A stretch of 64,000 nucleotides of DNA from Malania oleifera (lineage: Eukaryota; Streptophyta; Magnoliopsida; Santalales; Ximeniaceae), in contig NC_080422.1 of assembly GCF_029873635.1 (NCBI RefSeq), positions 15,345,936 through 15,409,935 of the forward strand. The letters run 5' to 3'. Position numbers and translations under genes: made by a program. Positions 47,159 to 58,410 of the stretch are shown here, piece by piece; within the stretch, counting starts at the first letter, position 1, and the number at the start of each line of letters is the position of its first letter. Below the pieces are notes generated by a model, which was given only the letters and a program-made list of their open reading frames with translations, was not told the origin of the DNA and did not search any database.

Positions 47159-47168
47159 CTTTTTATAG
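47159..47168 (-). promoter_or_regulatory. TATA box upstream of the WOX pseudogene
   Basis: The minus strand reads CTATAAAAAGG about 135 bases upstream of the ATG at 47026. A retained promoter argues for a DNA-level copy rather than a reverse-transcribed mRNA copy, though a short upstream promoter could have been transduced. Confidence 0.5.
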
Positions 47169-47187
47169 GGGAATGGCCACGTGTCGT

Positions 47188-47345
47188 GGAAATTGAGAGA
47201 GAGTGATGTGTGTCACGAGAATTGAGAGAGAGCGACGCATGCTGCAGATATCGAGCGTGCGACCTGTTTTTGAAAAAATCGAGAGAGAGCGATATGTGCT
47301 GCGAGAATCAAGAGAGAGCGATGCATGCCGCAAAAATCGAGTGAG
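47188..47345. repeat. Short tandem repeats in the WOX upstream region
   Basis: Four or five diverged units of about 35 bases built on 'aattgagagagagcgatgtg' and 'tgctgcgagaatc'. They lie immediately upstream (minus strand) of the putative TATA box. Confidence 0.65.
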
Positions 47346-47436
47346 TGACCCATATTACGAAATTCGCGGAATCAAGGTTTTGTTCATGTTTCTACATCTT
47401 TATTAATTCTTTAACTATAATTAATCTCATCCTTAG

Positions 47437-47638
47437 GTCACCACTTGGGTGGGTGGCCTAGTAGTAGGGGGCGCCGATCGTGCCTCCACGAGGTCATAGT
47501 TTCGAATCTTCTCCCCCTCCCCCCCCCCCCCCACTTTGCCCAAGTGGTCTCATGCCCTGGCCTTACTTCGGGGGTAAGTGAGCTACAACCGATGATTCTC
47601 ATCGATGAAGCTATATTTTATTTATTTATTTATTATTA
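47437..47638 (+). mobile_element. tRNA-derived SINE
   Basis: An RNA polymerase III type A box (TGGCCTAGTAG, 47454-47464) and a B box (GTTTCGAATCT, 47499-47509) are spaced about 35 bases apart. A C-run, a 'ggccttacttcgggggtaag' body and a T-rich TTTATTTATTTATTATTA tail follow. This is the layout of plant SINEs. I could not identify a TSD. The B box deviates slightly from GGTTCGANNCC. Confidence 0.65.
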
Positions 47639-47784
47639 AGTTACTTCGAGTCACCTATATACATTTTTGTATAAGAAACTCTACTCTAATATATACTACT
47701 GTGGACAACCCTGGTAAGGGCTGATTAATTTCCTTAACTATCTTGGAGGAAGAATCCTACAATAATTGAATGATGAACTTGAAT

Positions 47785-49290
47785 TTTTATTTTAATTTAA
47801 ATATAATATAGTAACATTTAAATTGTATTTAATTCCTTATAAACTAATACAAAATTAAAATTAAAGATTTCATCAAAATCTATATTCCTAAATCAAGTTT
47901 GAAGATTTTGTTGAGAACTAAATATGTAATATAAAAATACATATTCATATCCAACATATACATGCAAAGAAATTTTGGGTAAAGTCGGATTTCAAAACAG
48001 ACCGTTTGTTCATATCTATTTGTATGTGTAGCGCCTTCAAACCCAATAGGGTCCAAGGTGCTATTTCTTGTAAATATTTTAAGCGAAAATAAAATAATAA
48101 CAACGAAAATAAATAAACCTCGAATATCATTATATTATTATATTTATACATTTGGTTAGATTACGAATATGAAATTTTAATTTATTGATATACCTAATTT
48201 AAAAATTAATTATGGATAATCAATATATGTGTACGTGTTTCTACAATAATATATTTAAACTAATTGATGTGTGCCTACAATAATACTTTAAAAAAAAATA
48301 GTTATGTTAAACAAATCATATTTGTTGGATCTGGATCCGATTTGATTGTTGATTAAATGAGCAGCTGTAAAATTAAAGAAAGATTCATGGTCAATTCTAG
48401 ATTCATAACAATAGGCTAGGGAATTGAATCAAATCGAATGATTATAAAAATATTGGATTTAAGTAAATAATTGTTTAAATATGTATTAGTTTGCATTCAG
48501 GTTCAATCAATTTTATATAACCTTAATCCAAGCCCACTGCCATCTTTCAAAATTCTACACCACCTTGTCCTTTTCTTTGGATTGACCACATTCGTAAGGA
48601 AGACATTCCAAGCTATTAGGCAATCATTTATTAAGAAAAATTCCCAAGTTTCACACATCTGGGAATTTTTACAAATATTAAAGTATTATTATTATTATTA
48701 TTATAGTAGGATAGTGCATGAAAGTAAATAATTGGCTTGCAAATAATAAATAAGCTAAAAATATATACCCTACATTATTCTTGTTTCTTTTTTTAAAATT
48801 TAAATATAATATAATATAATATAATTAATTTTTATAAATATATACAAAATTACAATTAAATATTTCGTCAAAATCTATACTCCTAAATCAAACTTGGATA
48901 CTTAATAGGAATTGAATATGTAATGAAAGAAAAAAGTGTATATATATTTATATTTAACTTGTACATGCTAAGTAATTTTTGGGTAGAGTCAGAAATCAGA
49001 ACAACCCGTTTGTTTATATTTATTTGTATGTGTAGCACCTCCAAACCCAGAAGGATCTGAGGTACTACTTCCTATAAATATTTTAAGTGAAAATAAATTA
49101 ATACCAACGAAAATAAATAAACCTAGAATATTATTATATTATTATATTTATATATTATGAATATGGAATTTTTGTTTATTGGTGTATCTAATTTAAAAAT
49201 TAATTATGGATCATCAATATGTGTACGTGTTTCTACAAACATAATATATTTTAACTAATTGACGTGTCTTCAATAATACTATCATTTTTC
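47785..49290. repeat. Two diverged direct copies of a ~500-bp sequence
   Basis: 47785-48285 and 48795-49290 align over their length: 'catcaaaatctatattcctaaatcaag', 'gtgtagcgccttcaaacccaa' versus 'gtgtagcacctccaaaccca', and 'attaattatggat.atcaatatgtgtacgtgtttctac'. They lie about 1010 bases apart in the same orientation. The phrase tgtagcRcctYcaaaccc resembles a gypsy LTR terminus in minus orientation, so they may be LTR fragments. Confidence 0.6.
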
Positions 49291-49557
49291 TGAAAGAATA
49301 TAGGATTGTTACCTATCTTTGGGAGCCTTCACGTTAATCTCATTCCTCCAATGTTAGTATCTTTAGGATCAATTCTTAAACAATGATCAAATGTTATTTT
49401 AAAATCATAAATCTATTGTTAATGCATAATAATATAATAGACTAAAAGAAATACCCTAAATTACAAAATCCTACCCAAATCATGTTTTATGCTTAAGCTC
49501 TGGTAAGAGTTATTTGTTAGAGTTTGTAAAACTTATATCCTAGGTTCTGATACCAAT

Positions 49558-50096
49558 TATAAGGACTTGAACCTGAATAAGTTCCTAAATATAAATTTTT
49601 TTAGTGGAAGCAAATAAATCTAAGTTATTTTTATTACCACAGTAATTATTAACTTTATTACAAATATATATTTCAAGTATTAAAATTAACATTCTTAAAA
49701 TTCTGAATTACACAAACATATTCTAAAATTGTATTATACTAAATTTTTATTCTACTTTACTCTTTCTATTCCCCCCCCCCCTCCACGCACTTGGTTCGCT
49801 AGATTTCTGATACACTTTTTAGAATTATCTGAAATGTAAAATAATGATTGGGGTGAAACGACGTTCAGTAAGTAAATAAGATTATTATTAGTGTGTGGTC
49901 AAAATGAGCTTTTATAATATTATAATTTCGTAAAATAACATTTAATATTAAAACTTCAAGACTGTATTTAAAATAAATATAAATTTTAAAATTGTTGTAT
50001 AAAACTTTTAACATCAACTATAACAGTAAAATTTTATAATTATACACTGCAACTGTTAAATTGAACTTGTTAATTTTAAAAATGTAATTATAATAC

Positions 50097-50134
<38 letters not shown>

Positions 50135-51482
50135 ACTTTTTCTTATACGTTTCCTTCAGATCATCATTTAGGCACAAAAAATTGTCATGTTCACATAAAC
50201 ATATACTTTTCCTTCAAATCATCAATAATTTTGTATACGTAATTATATATGTATATACATATACTATAAAAATTTCCCTTAAACCTCTTAATCGTAAGTC
50301 ATGTTTACCCCTATGACTAAGTTGTGCGGTCTGAAAAATATACTTAGTTGGCTGGCCGGCAAAACTAAATTAACGTACATCATCTTTAAGTGAGATTTTC
50401 CCTATTAAGTTTTGGCCTGGAACCAGGTGTGCACTTAAGAGAAATCAACTACCATATATAACTACTCTGTAAATAGTATGGGTGCATTCTGATCCGTTTA
50501 AAGTTTAGGTTACAATACCGAAAATTCATAATTTTATGTATCCTCCGAGCCATAAGGGGTTTTGAAAACATCTTATTATATAATTTATGCAATAAAAATA
50601 ATATTATAAAAATCTTATTTTTACTCATATTTTTGTGAAATACGCAACTTAAAAATAAACTCATGTCATTTTTACTCATATTCCACATGATTTTCATGTT
50701 AAATTTTTTTTTTGAATAGAAATTAATATTGTAAAATACTCAAAGGGTTTAGAACATTTTTTAACTAAAATATAAATGCAAGTATATTAAAGATAAAGCT
50801 GGTATAATTAAATACGCATAAAAATAAACTCGAGAAAGTTTTATAAAAAATAACTAACATAATCAAAATTTTACTTACCCTTACTTAACCTTATGAGATG
50901 GTCATAATAGATATCTCTGAAAACGAGATCGGAAAGAGTAAGTAAATGAGAATTTTAAGTATAACAAAAATTTTCCCTCCACCACTAATTCTTTCACTCA
51001 CTAATCCTTCTCTTCCTTTGAAAATTTTTTTTTGAAAAATGAAGGTTGAGAGCTTTCTATTTATAGGAAAATTTTGAAAAAAAAAATAGAATTTATAAAA
51101 GTATGGGAAGAGAGGTGAAATTATTATTATTTTTAAATGAAGGAATGGGCATAAGATGGGCTTGGGATGGGAGGTATGAGATGGGGATAAAGATACATGT
51201 GAGGGAAACAAAAAAAAAAAAAGGGAGTGTTTGCTAACACTCCCATTTAATTAGTTTTTAATTAATTTACTTAATTAATTAATTATTTATTTTTTTATTT
51301 TTCGAAATCATTACACTCTTTGCGTCTACTCTGTTTATCTTATAAAATTCCATTTTGATCAGACCGACCTCTAGGGAGTGACTGAGGTGCAATGGTCTCT
51401 GAACACTCGCTTAGACAAGATATTTTTTAGACATCAATCATGGAATTAAGGAAACACTTTCGTATTGATATTAACTTAATGA

Positions 51483-51516
<34 letters not shown>

Positions 51517-51554
51517 CATGCTTTAATCGTATATACATTTTTGGGATCATTACA
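49558..51554 (-). repeat. TE-W 5' LTR
   Basis: The inner edge is set by the PBS-like sequence at 49543-49555. The last 1.66 kb (49896 on) pairs with the left LTR. It contains a (TA)n near 50104-50130 and a (TTA)n near 51485-51515. The right edge is followed by the Tat repeat unit 'tcataagttgtgctcatcaa'. Confidence 0.65.
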
Positions 51555-51680
51555 TCATAAGTTGTGCTCATCAAGTGGGTGTATCTTTGGGGCCTTATGA
51601 GCAGTGCTCCTCATATGGGTCATTGTGATGGGCATCGTTTGTGATGCACGCCATTAGGATTCACACTATTAGGATTCACA
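51555..51680 (-). repeat. Continuation of the Tat 3'-region tandem array
   Basis: Units 'cataagttgtgctcatcaag' and 'ccttatgagcagtgctcctc' continue the second repeat type left of TE-W (44136-44280). This shows the two sides were once adjacent. Confidence 0.7.
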
Positions 51681-51689
51681 CCGCTGTAA

Positions 51690-52273
51690 GTCTATAAATT
51701 GCTTCCTTCACCTCATATCTCTTATTTTTGGAGGAAGTTTCCCCCACGGTACGCATCCTTCCATTGTCTTTCCCCCCCCCCCCCTCTCTATGCCTGTTTG
51801 TTTGAGTTTTATTTGTTGCATTTTTTTTCCCATCTCATAGCCATTAACCTTACCCTGGAGAACAAAATCATTAAAATGCACAGGGTTTCCTTAGAGTCTC
51901 GACAACAGGTGGTGGATTTACAAATGCAACTAAATGCTAGTGCCACTGGGAGAAGGCTCTTGAGGAAGAGATTGCTCGGATTCTGAATGTGGAGATCCCA
52001 CCTACTGTTGACTATACTATAGTTGGTTATCAGAATTTTGAAGAGTTTCATATGGACAAAAATAAATTTGGAGTCTAGTCGTATCGTATGGGCTTTCACA
52101 GGTGTCGAGAGCAGTTCGAAATGAAGTACCCCCACATCGATGCATCTGATATCTGCTCTGTTGGGTATGGCAATGTGAGCCCTCCGTGAGGAGAGCAAGA
52201 TGAGGAAGAGGATGACGAAGAAGATGAGGCAGAGGAATCGGGTAATTTTGGGAGTCAAGACCTTCACTTGTAG
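51690..52273 (+). pseudogene. Antisense accessory ORF of the Tat element (decayed)
   Basis: The reading is opposite to pol. From about 51840 a coiled-coil-like stretch (LENKIIKMHRVSLESRQQVV, DLQMQLNASATG) shifts frame into EKALEEEIARILNVEIPPTV, then GYQNFEEFHMDKNKFGV, a stop, SYRMGFHRCREQFEMKYPHI (the F/Y-x-x-G-F-x-x-C motif common at the end of plant retroelement accessory proteins), another stop, and an acidic tail. It lies just past integrase, where Tat-lineage elements such as Grande and Retand carry antisense ORFs. Function is unknown. I call it by position and style, not by a confirmed match. Confidence 0.5.
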
Positions 52274-52399
52274 AACTCTTATTATGTAATTGCTTCATAT
52301 GAGCTTTTGTTTAAAGAACATACAAATTATTGATAATATTTCTTTAGCATTTCTGAGTTCCATATGTTATGAATCTCCTTTCCTTCTAGGTCTTTTAAC

Positions 52400-54071
52400 A
52401 TGTATGTTCTTGGTTTAATTTATGTTGTTATTTGTTAAGGCCCTTCCCAACTAGGCTTCAGCTTGCTGGGTCCTAGATCACCAAGATTGTTTCGCACTTT
52501 CCTTAACACAAAATCCCCTGACTTGAAAACTCAAGCTTTGACCCAGGCATTACAGTATTTCGTTATCCTCTGCTTGTACGCTGCCAACTTGATTTGGACA
52601 TGGTCCCGCTTTTCTTCTAGTATATAGCTATGCTCTGAGCTCCTTATTGTTCCTTTTTTCGTTAAAGTTTTGTCTTCGTCATGAGGGGATTCCTACCTTG
52701 CTAGGGATGACCACTTATGTTGTAAAGGCGAGTATGAAAGGAGTCTCTCAAGTGGCTCTTCGTCGGATGGTATGGTATGCCCATATGATGGAGGGGAGTT
52801 TTTCTACCTACCTACCTTATGCCGATTCTAGGTGTGTTTTCAGGTCATGCAAGATGGTTCAGCTTACATTTTCCACCTATCCATTGCTCTACGGTGTGCT
52901 ACAGACGCGAAGAGCAGATTTATGCCCAAGTTGGAGCAAAAAGCTTTAAAACGATTGCTATTGAATTGCCTTATGTGTTCTGTCAATATTGCCCAAGGCA
53001 CTCCATATCTGCATATGATGGAAGTCCAAATGAACTTGGTGATATTCCACTCCATCGTGGGTCAACCTCCACCCATTTTGTAAAGTAATCTATGGCAATC
53101 ACCAAGAATTTTTGTTGCCCTACTACTTGAGGCAACGCGGGCCCAATATGTCGAGCTCCCATTATGTAAAGGGATATGGAATGGTCAAAGGAGATAACGT
53201 ACTAGCATGTAAATGGGGTATATTAGAACATCTTTGGCATCTGTTACACTGTTTCGCCAATTCTAGCTCATCTTTTCTTATGGTGGGCCAATAGTATCCT
53301 CGTCATAAATTTTTGTGAGTCGAGGCTCTTCGAGCTAGGTGACTATCGTATACCCCTCATGGATCTCTCTCAATATATACTATACTTCTTTGTTGCCTAA
53401 GCATCTTAAATATGATAGTGTTAGAGATTGTCGATGCAATTCTTTGCCTATTATCGTATATCTTGCTACCTTCCTCTTTAGCTTCAATGATTCCTTCCTA
53501 TCATCAGGTAACCATCCATCTGGGAGATATTTTACTGTGGTAGTTCTTCTGTCTTCCTCTTCTTCTATTGTGGTTATGGCAATCTCTTCATAAGTTGGTT
53601 TTCCTATTCACTCCAAGTATATTGCACTCTCCTAGTCTGGCTTTGAAGCTGAGGCTAACATTAACAGTGCATCAGCTTTGGCATTCTCTACTCGGGGAAT
53701 GTTCTTAATGTTGAATTCTGAAAATGTCATGATATATTCTAATACCTTTGCCATATATCTTTCCATATTTAGTTCTTTGGATTTAAAATCACCTCTCACT
53801 TGTTGTACTACCAGCTGAGAGTCACTCAAAACTTGATGCTTTCTCATCTCAAGGGGCATAGAGAGTCACAACCCTGCCAATAGAGCTTCATACTTTGCAT
53901 CATTATTCGTTGTTGAATTTCCAACTGCAATGCATACTGCACCTTTGATCCATCTGGGGGGGTAAGGGTCAAACATGCATCTCCTTCCATTCCATTAAAA
54001 AACCTGTCCACATGGAGCATCCAAACTTCCGCATCTTTTGTTTTCATAGGGTTGTTCGACGATGAAATCAA
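52400..54071 (-). pseudogene. Tat-lineage RNase H (second) and integrase, decayed
   Basis: RNase H: GSLDAPCGQVF, GRRCMFDPYPPRWI, NNDAKYEALLAGL and, in the clean piece 53632-53859, HQVLSDSQLVVQQVRGDFKS and NIPRVENAKADALLMLAS. Integrase follows: HKNLRGYYWPT-like zinc domain with CNRCQR, WELDILGP (first catalytic D), RYGVPWAILTEH, TPQSNGQVE (E), and the tail GDFVLRKVRNNLGDLGPSKL followed by KPSWEGP. This archaeal-type RNase H and integrase tail define the Tat/Athila-side non-chromovirus gypsy lineage. Many stops and shifts are present. Confidence 0.82.
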
Positions 54072-54145
54072 CTAGAACTTGGGCCTTGATTGCAGACCTT
54101 TACTTATGGTGGATGTCAAATTCTCCCAACTCAACTGACTACTTT

Positions 54146-54327
54146 TGTAATAACCTGAAATTTTTTTTTTTTAAATTATTAATTAATTAATTGGTTAAAC
54201 ACTATTAAATTAATGTATTAAATAAACAAATAAAAAGAAATAGTATGAAAAATAATAATTATTAATTAATTAATGAATTAATTAAATGTTATTAAATTAA
54301 ATAAATAAATAGTAAAAAATGGAATAA

Positions 54328-54362
<35 letters not shown>

Positions 54363-55296
54363 ATATATATGTAAGCTTAATATATATATATATAAAAGTT
54401 AAAGTATAAGTTATATATATATGTTAAGTTAAGTAAGGTTAAAAAAAAAAAAAAAAGATGAAAGCATCTGAGAACGTCTCTCTCTCTCTCTCTCTCTCTC
54501 TCCCTCTCTCTCTCTCTACAACTCTCTCAGTCTCCGTCGCCTCTCCGTCTCCGCCTCTCTCTCTCCCCTCATTTCTCAACGAATACTCAATCGATCGGGA
54601 AATAGAAGGTGCCGTTGGGTTCCTAACTTCGCCACTAACATTTCTGTTAGAGCGGATTTGTTGTGGGAGCGGCATAGGCACCATTCCTAGGGAAATGTAT
54701 ATTTTTCCTAATTTCTCAATTTCTAGTTAAATCTACTGTTCAATTGACGATCAGACACCACAATGAGGTCCTAGTCATCGTAATCGTCATTTTGGTGTAG
54801 ATAATTTTTCAATTGGGATTTTCTAGACCCTACTCTGAAGCAAGAGTGAGATTTGAAAAATTTGGCAATTTGGCTAAATTTAAGGGTATATTTATTTATT
54901 TAGGAATTATGACCCTAGGAAATATTTAAATAATATTTTATTTAGAAATAATTTATTGGAGTTAGGAATTTTTGATTCAGGGTTTGGGTGAGCACTGCAG
55001 GTATTTTTCGGAGTCCCTATTGGCGCAGTTCAAGAAACCAGGTAAGGGGAAATATATATATTAAAATTTATGTTATATTATATGTATGTTTTGCTGTGAA
55101 TTATTAAAATGTCAGCCATGAAATTTATCTTTTTAGAGCCTAAAATTGTCGATACAGTTATGTATATGTGAAAGTGAACGAATGAAAGTGAAAAGAATTT
55201 TCTGATGAATTAAATAAGAAATGAAGTGTATTTTGAGTATATAAATGTTAAATGTGGGTTGACTTATTTTATGAGAAATATGTATGAATTTTACAA
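54146..55296 (+). repeat. TE-X LTR A, 3'-truncated
   Basis: Matches LTR B from its first base to about 56413 and then stops at 'tatgaattttaca', where LTR B begins. It contains a (TA)n near 54332-54358 and a (CT)n near 54478-54516. Confidence 0.85.
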
Positions 55297-55468
55297 TGTA
55301 ATAACCTGAAAACATTTTTAAAAAAAAAAATTAATTAATTAATTGGTTAAACACTATTAAATTAATGTATTAAATAAACAAATAAAAATAAATAGTATGA
55401 AAAAAAATAATTATGAATTAATTAAATGTTATTAAATTAAATAAATAAATAGTAAAAAAATGGAATAA

Positions 55469-55525
<57 letters not shown>

Positions 55526-55598
55526 AAGTTAAGTAAGTAAGTAAGTAAGGTTAAAAAAAAAGAAAAAAAAGAAAAGAAAAAGAAGATGAAAGCATCTG

Positions 55599-55636
<38 letters not shown>

Positions 55637-57800
55637 CTCTCTCAGTCTCCGTCACCTCTCCATATCCACCTCTCTCTCTCTCCTTATTTCTCGACGAATA
55701 CTTAACTGATCGGGAAACGGAATGTACCATTGGGTTTTTAACTCCACCACTGACATTTCTACTGGAGCGGATTTGTCGTGGGAGCGGCATAGGCACCATT
55801 CATAGGGAAAGGTATATTTTCCCTAATTTCTAAATTTCTGATTAAATATGCTGTTGAATCGACGGTCAGATACCACCATGGGGTCCCAATCGTCGTAGTC
55901 GTCATTTTGGCGTAGGTAATTTTTCAATTCAGATTTTCTAGACCCTATTCCAAAGTGAGAGTGAGATTTGAGAAATTTGGCAATTTAGCTAAATTTAAGG
56001 GTATATTTATTTATTTAGGAATTATGACCCTAGGAAATATTTAAATAATATTTTATATAGGAATAATTTATTGGAGTTAGGAATTTTTTATTCAGGGTCC
56101 AGGAGAGTGCCGCAGGTATTTTTCGGAGTCCCTGTAGGCGTAGTTCAAGAAACCAGGTAAGTAAAAATATATATTAAATTAGAATTTTTATGAATTTAAT
56201 GAAAAAATAAATTGTGTTATATGTACGTGTATATGTTTCAGTATGGGTAAAATGCCAACTGTTTAAATTATATTTTTTCAAGTTTAGGGTTGTTTGTTAG
56301 ATATGTATATGCGAAAATGAACTGATGAAAGTGTGAAATATTTTCAAGATAATTATGTAAGAAATGGAAATTATATTTTCAGTAATTTTTACAAGAATAT
56401 GTATGAATTTTACTCTTAAATTGTGTGGCATGAGATTCTGTGCAAATATATGTTAAATGTATGAGATGCAGGCTAAGTAAGTAAGGCAATGAGAATAAAA
56501 TATGATATGGACAATGTTATCTGTGTATGTTAAATGCAACCATGTAAAGGTACAACAGGTGAAAGTCGAGTTAGCAGATTCTAGCACATTTCTATGTGGA
56601 CTAACTGATGATAGCTAAAAGGAGCTGTGTTAGCATATTTTAGCGCATTTCAATGTGGACTAACAAATGACAGCTAAAGAGCGGTTATAGTACAAATGAA
56701 TGAAATGAAAATGTTATGGAATGAAATGACAAGGAATGACAATGCAATGAAATGAAATGTGAAACGTGAATGATACAAATGGGATAAAGTCACTTAAAGT
56801 GAAACGTAAGGAAATGTTAAGCTATGAACATGAAAGAATGTGAATGATTGAATAACGATGGAAATAATGATGTATTATGATATTAGAAGTATCTATGTAC
56901 GTAGAACATGATGTGATTGGGCGAGACACACTCTTCGCTGAGGGCTTGTCGAGTAAGGTGAGTGCACTAGTAGCTACAGATATGGCAGTAGCCGCATAAC
57001 GTACTAGGGCTGAGGGAACCTACTTGTATGGGCGAGTAGATTTTCCTATCCTTAGGGCCTTCGCTGATAAACTTTTGTATGAACTGTGTGAGTACGAGAT
57101 CAATTTATCACTTGAGGGCTTACTGAATAAGGTGAGTGCCCTGGTATGCTTTAGCTGCGACCTTTGGGTTGCCTAAATATCATAGTAGAGGAGTGCTACT
57201 TATATGGGCGGGTAATCACCTCTATCCTCAGGTAATCTCGTAGGTTAAACATTTGCATGTGTTTGATTAGGTTCAGGGAATGATTTCAGAAATTATGTTA
57301 ACGATTTTCAAATGTTAAATAATATGTCATATATAAACTCATGTTGGCCACACACTGTTTTAATATATTATTTCTTCCCTTACTCAGATGTGTCTCACCC
57401 GAATATGAATTCATCTTTTTCAGGATTTCTCAGGATCGAGCTTTGAGAGCTCGAGATTTTATAACATTTTTTGGAAGATATAAGAAAAATGGTATATTTT
57501 TATGTTAATTTTGATATGTATATTTTATGTTTTATAATTTATGTTTTAAGTTTTATAAGATATGGATGGTTGTGAAACATAGTGGTTTTAGTGGATAATG
57601 TTTTGGAAACATGTATATATTTGAATACTGGTGGATGATTAATTTATTATGGTTGGTAGTTAGAATTAGTAAACTCTGGTAATATGTTATATGGAGATTA
57701 TGATTTATGTTTTCTATTGCGTATGTTATAGATTATGATCTGTCAGGATATGATCAGGTATAACGCGTCGGACACGGGTTTAAGGGTTCAGAGCGTTACA
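55297..57800 (+). repeat. TE-X LTR B, complete
   Basis: 2504 bp, tgtaataacctg ... gagcgttaca, close in length to the solo LTR at 24784-27275 (2492 bp). It carries two copies of the 'gcttactgaataaggtgagtgccc...cttatatgggcgggtaatc' module near 56938-57050 and 57113-57240. Confidence 0.88.
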
Positions 57801-57803
57801 CTG

Positions 57804-57814
57804 TGGTATTAGAG
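57804..57814 (+). other. TE-X primer-binding site (mutated)
   Basis: TGGTATTAGAG directly follows LTR B. It is the iMet-type PBS with one C-to-T change. Confidence 0.75.
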
Positions 57815-58410
57815 ATTTTATCAGGTATAGTGCGCTGAACCCGGAAGTGTGATTTGATTCACATCGTCTGGATAAGGAAATATTAGAGTATTAGGTTAGG
57901 AATGATTTATACCAGAGTATAGGATTGAGTTGCAATAAGGATATGAATGGGTAGATTAAGATACCGTTAGGAATTGTGAGTAGTGTTTTGTAAGCTTGGG
58001 GGCAGAAATCCCTCGATGGTCTTCTGTATTTTTCTGAAGAAGTAGCTAACTTTAGAAAATCATGGTAAATCCATCGATGGTGATGTTTCCGAGCAGAGAA
58101 ATTCGAACTTGGGATTTGAACTCGATGGTGAGGTTAGTTGATTTTAGAGGTTATGGTATCGAGGGAAATCAGAAAATACCACTAGGTAGAGGTGGATAAG
58201 CACGTGGTTATACGATGGTCCTGGATGAGGCAGATAAAGCCAAGAGGGCAGGTATGAATTTATGTTAAAGAAGATGATGATTTTATTTAATTATTGATGA
58301 TGCAAAATTTTATTTGGGAGACATATTTATTAAATGGTATAAGGTATAGTAAATCGTAGAATTATGGAGATGAAAGACTAGGTAACGAATTTCGAGGACG
58401 AAATTTCTTA
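57815..58410 (+). other. TE-X internal remnant, gag-pol deleted
   Basis: About 600 bases remain of an expected 5-6 kb. It holds the leader (cagaaatccctcgatggtc ... ggtaaatccatcgatggtg) shared with Gypsy-1 and the pre-PPT phrase 'aacgaatttcgaggacgaaa'. There are no coding remains. Confidence 0.7.

Larger units (their letters stand above)
44281..51554 (-). mobile_element. LTR-flanked element (TE-W) containing a WOX pseudogene
   Basis: Two direct copies of a 1.7-kb sequence, 44281-46005 and 49896-51554, share 'tggtcaaaatgagc' starts, ends '...ggtcattaca' and several microsatellites. A minus-strand PPT (atagggaggggagga, 46006-46020) abuts the left copy. A PBS-like TGGTATCAGAACC (minus strand, 49543-49555) abuts the right copy if that LTR extends to about 49558, so the left LTR has lost its outer roughly 335 bases. 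The flanks (tcaat / tcata) do not form a perfect TSD. No gag or pol coding is visible inside. It interrupts the tandem array of the Tat element. A single LTR element is the best reading; two separate LTR insertions are possible. Confidence 0.65.

Noticed and set aside
44276-51559. Perfect TSD for TE-W
   Set aside because: The flanks are tcaat and tcata, not identical, and the left LTR appears truncated. I therefore do not claim a TSD.
54439-54730. Open frames with Ser-Leu or Arg-Glu repeats
   Set aside because: They come from (CT)n/(GA)n microsatellites in the LTR leader, on both strands.
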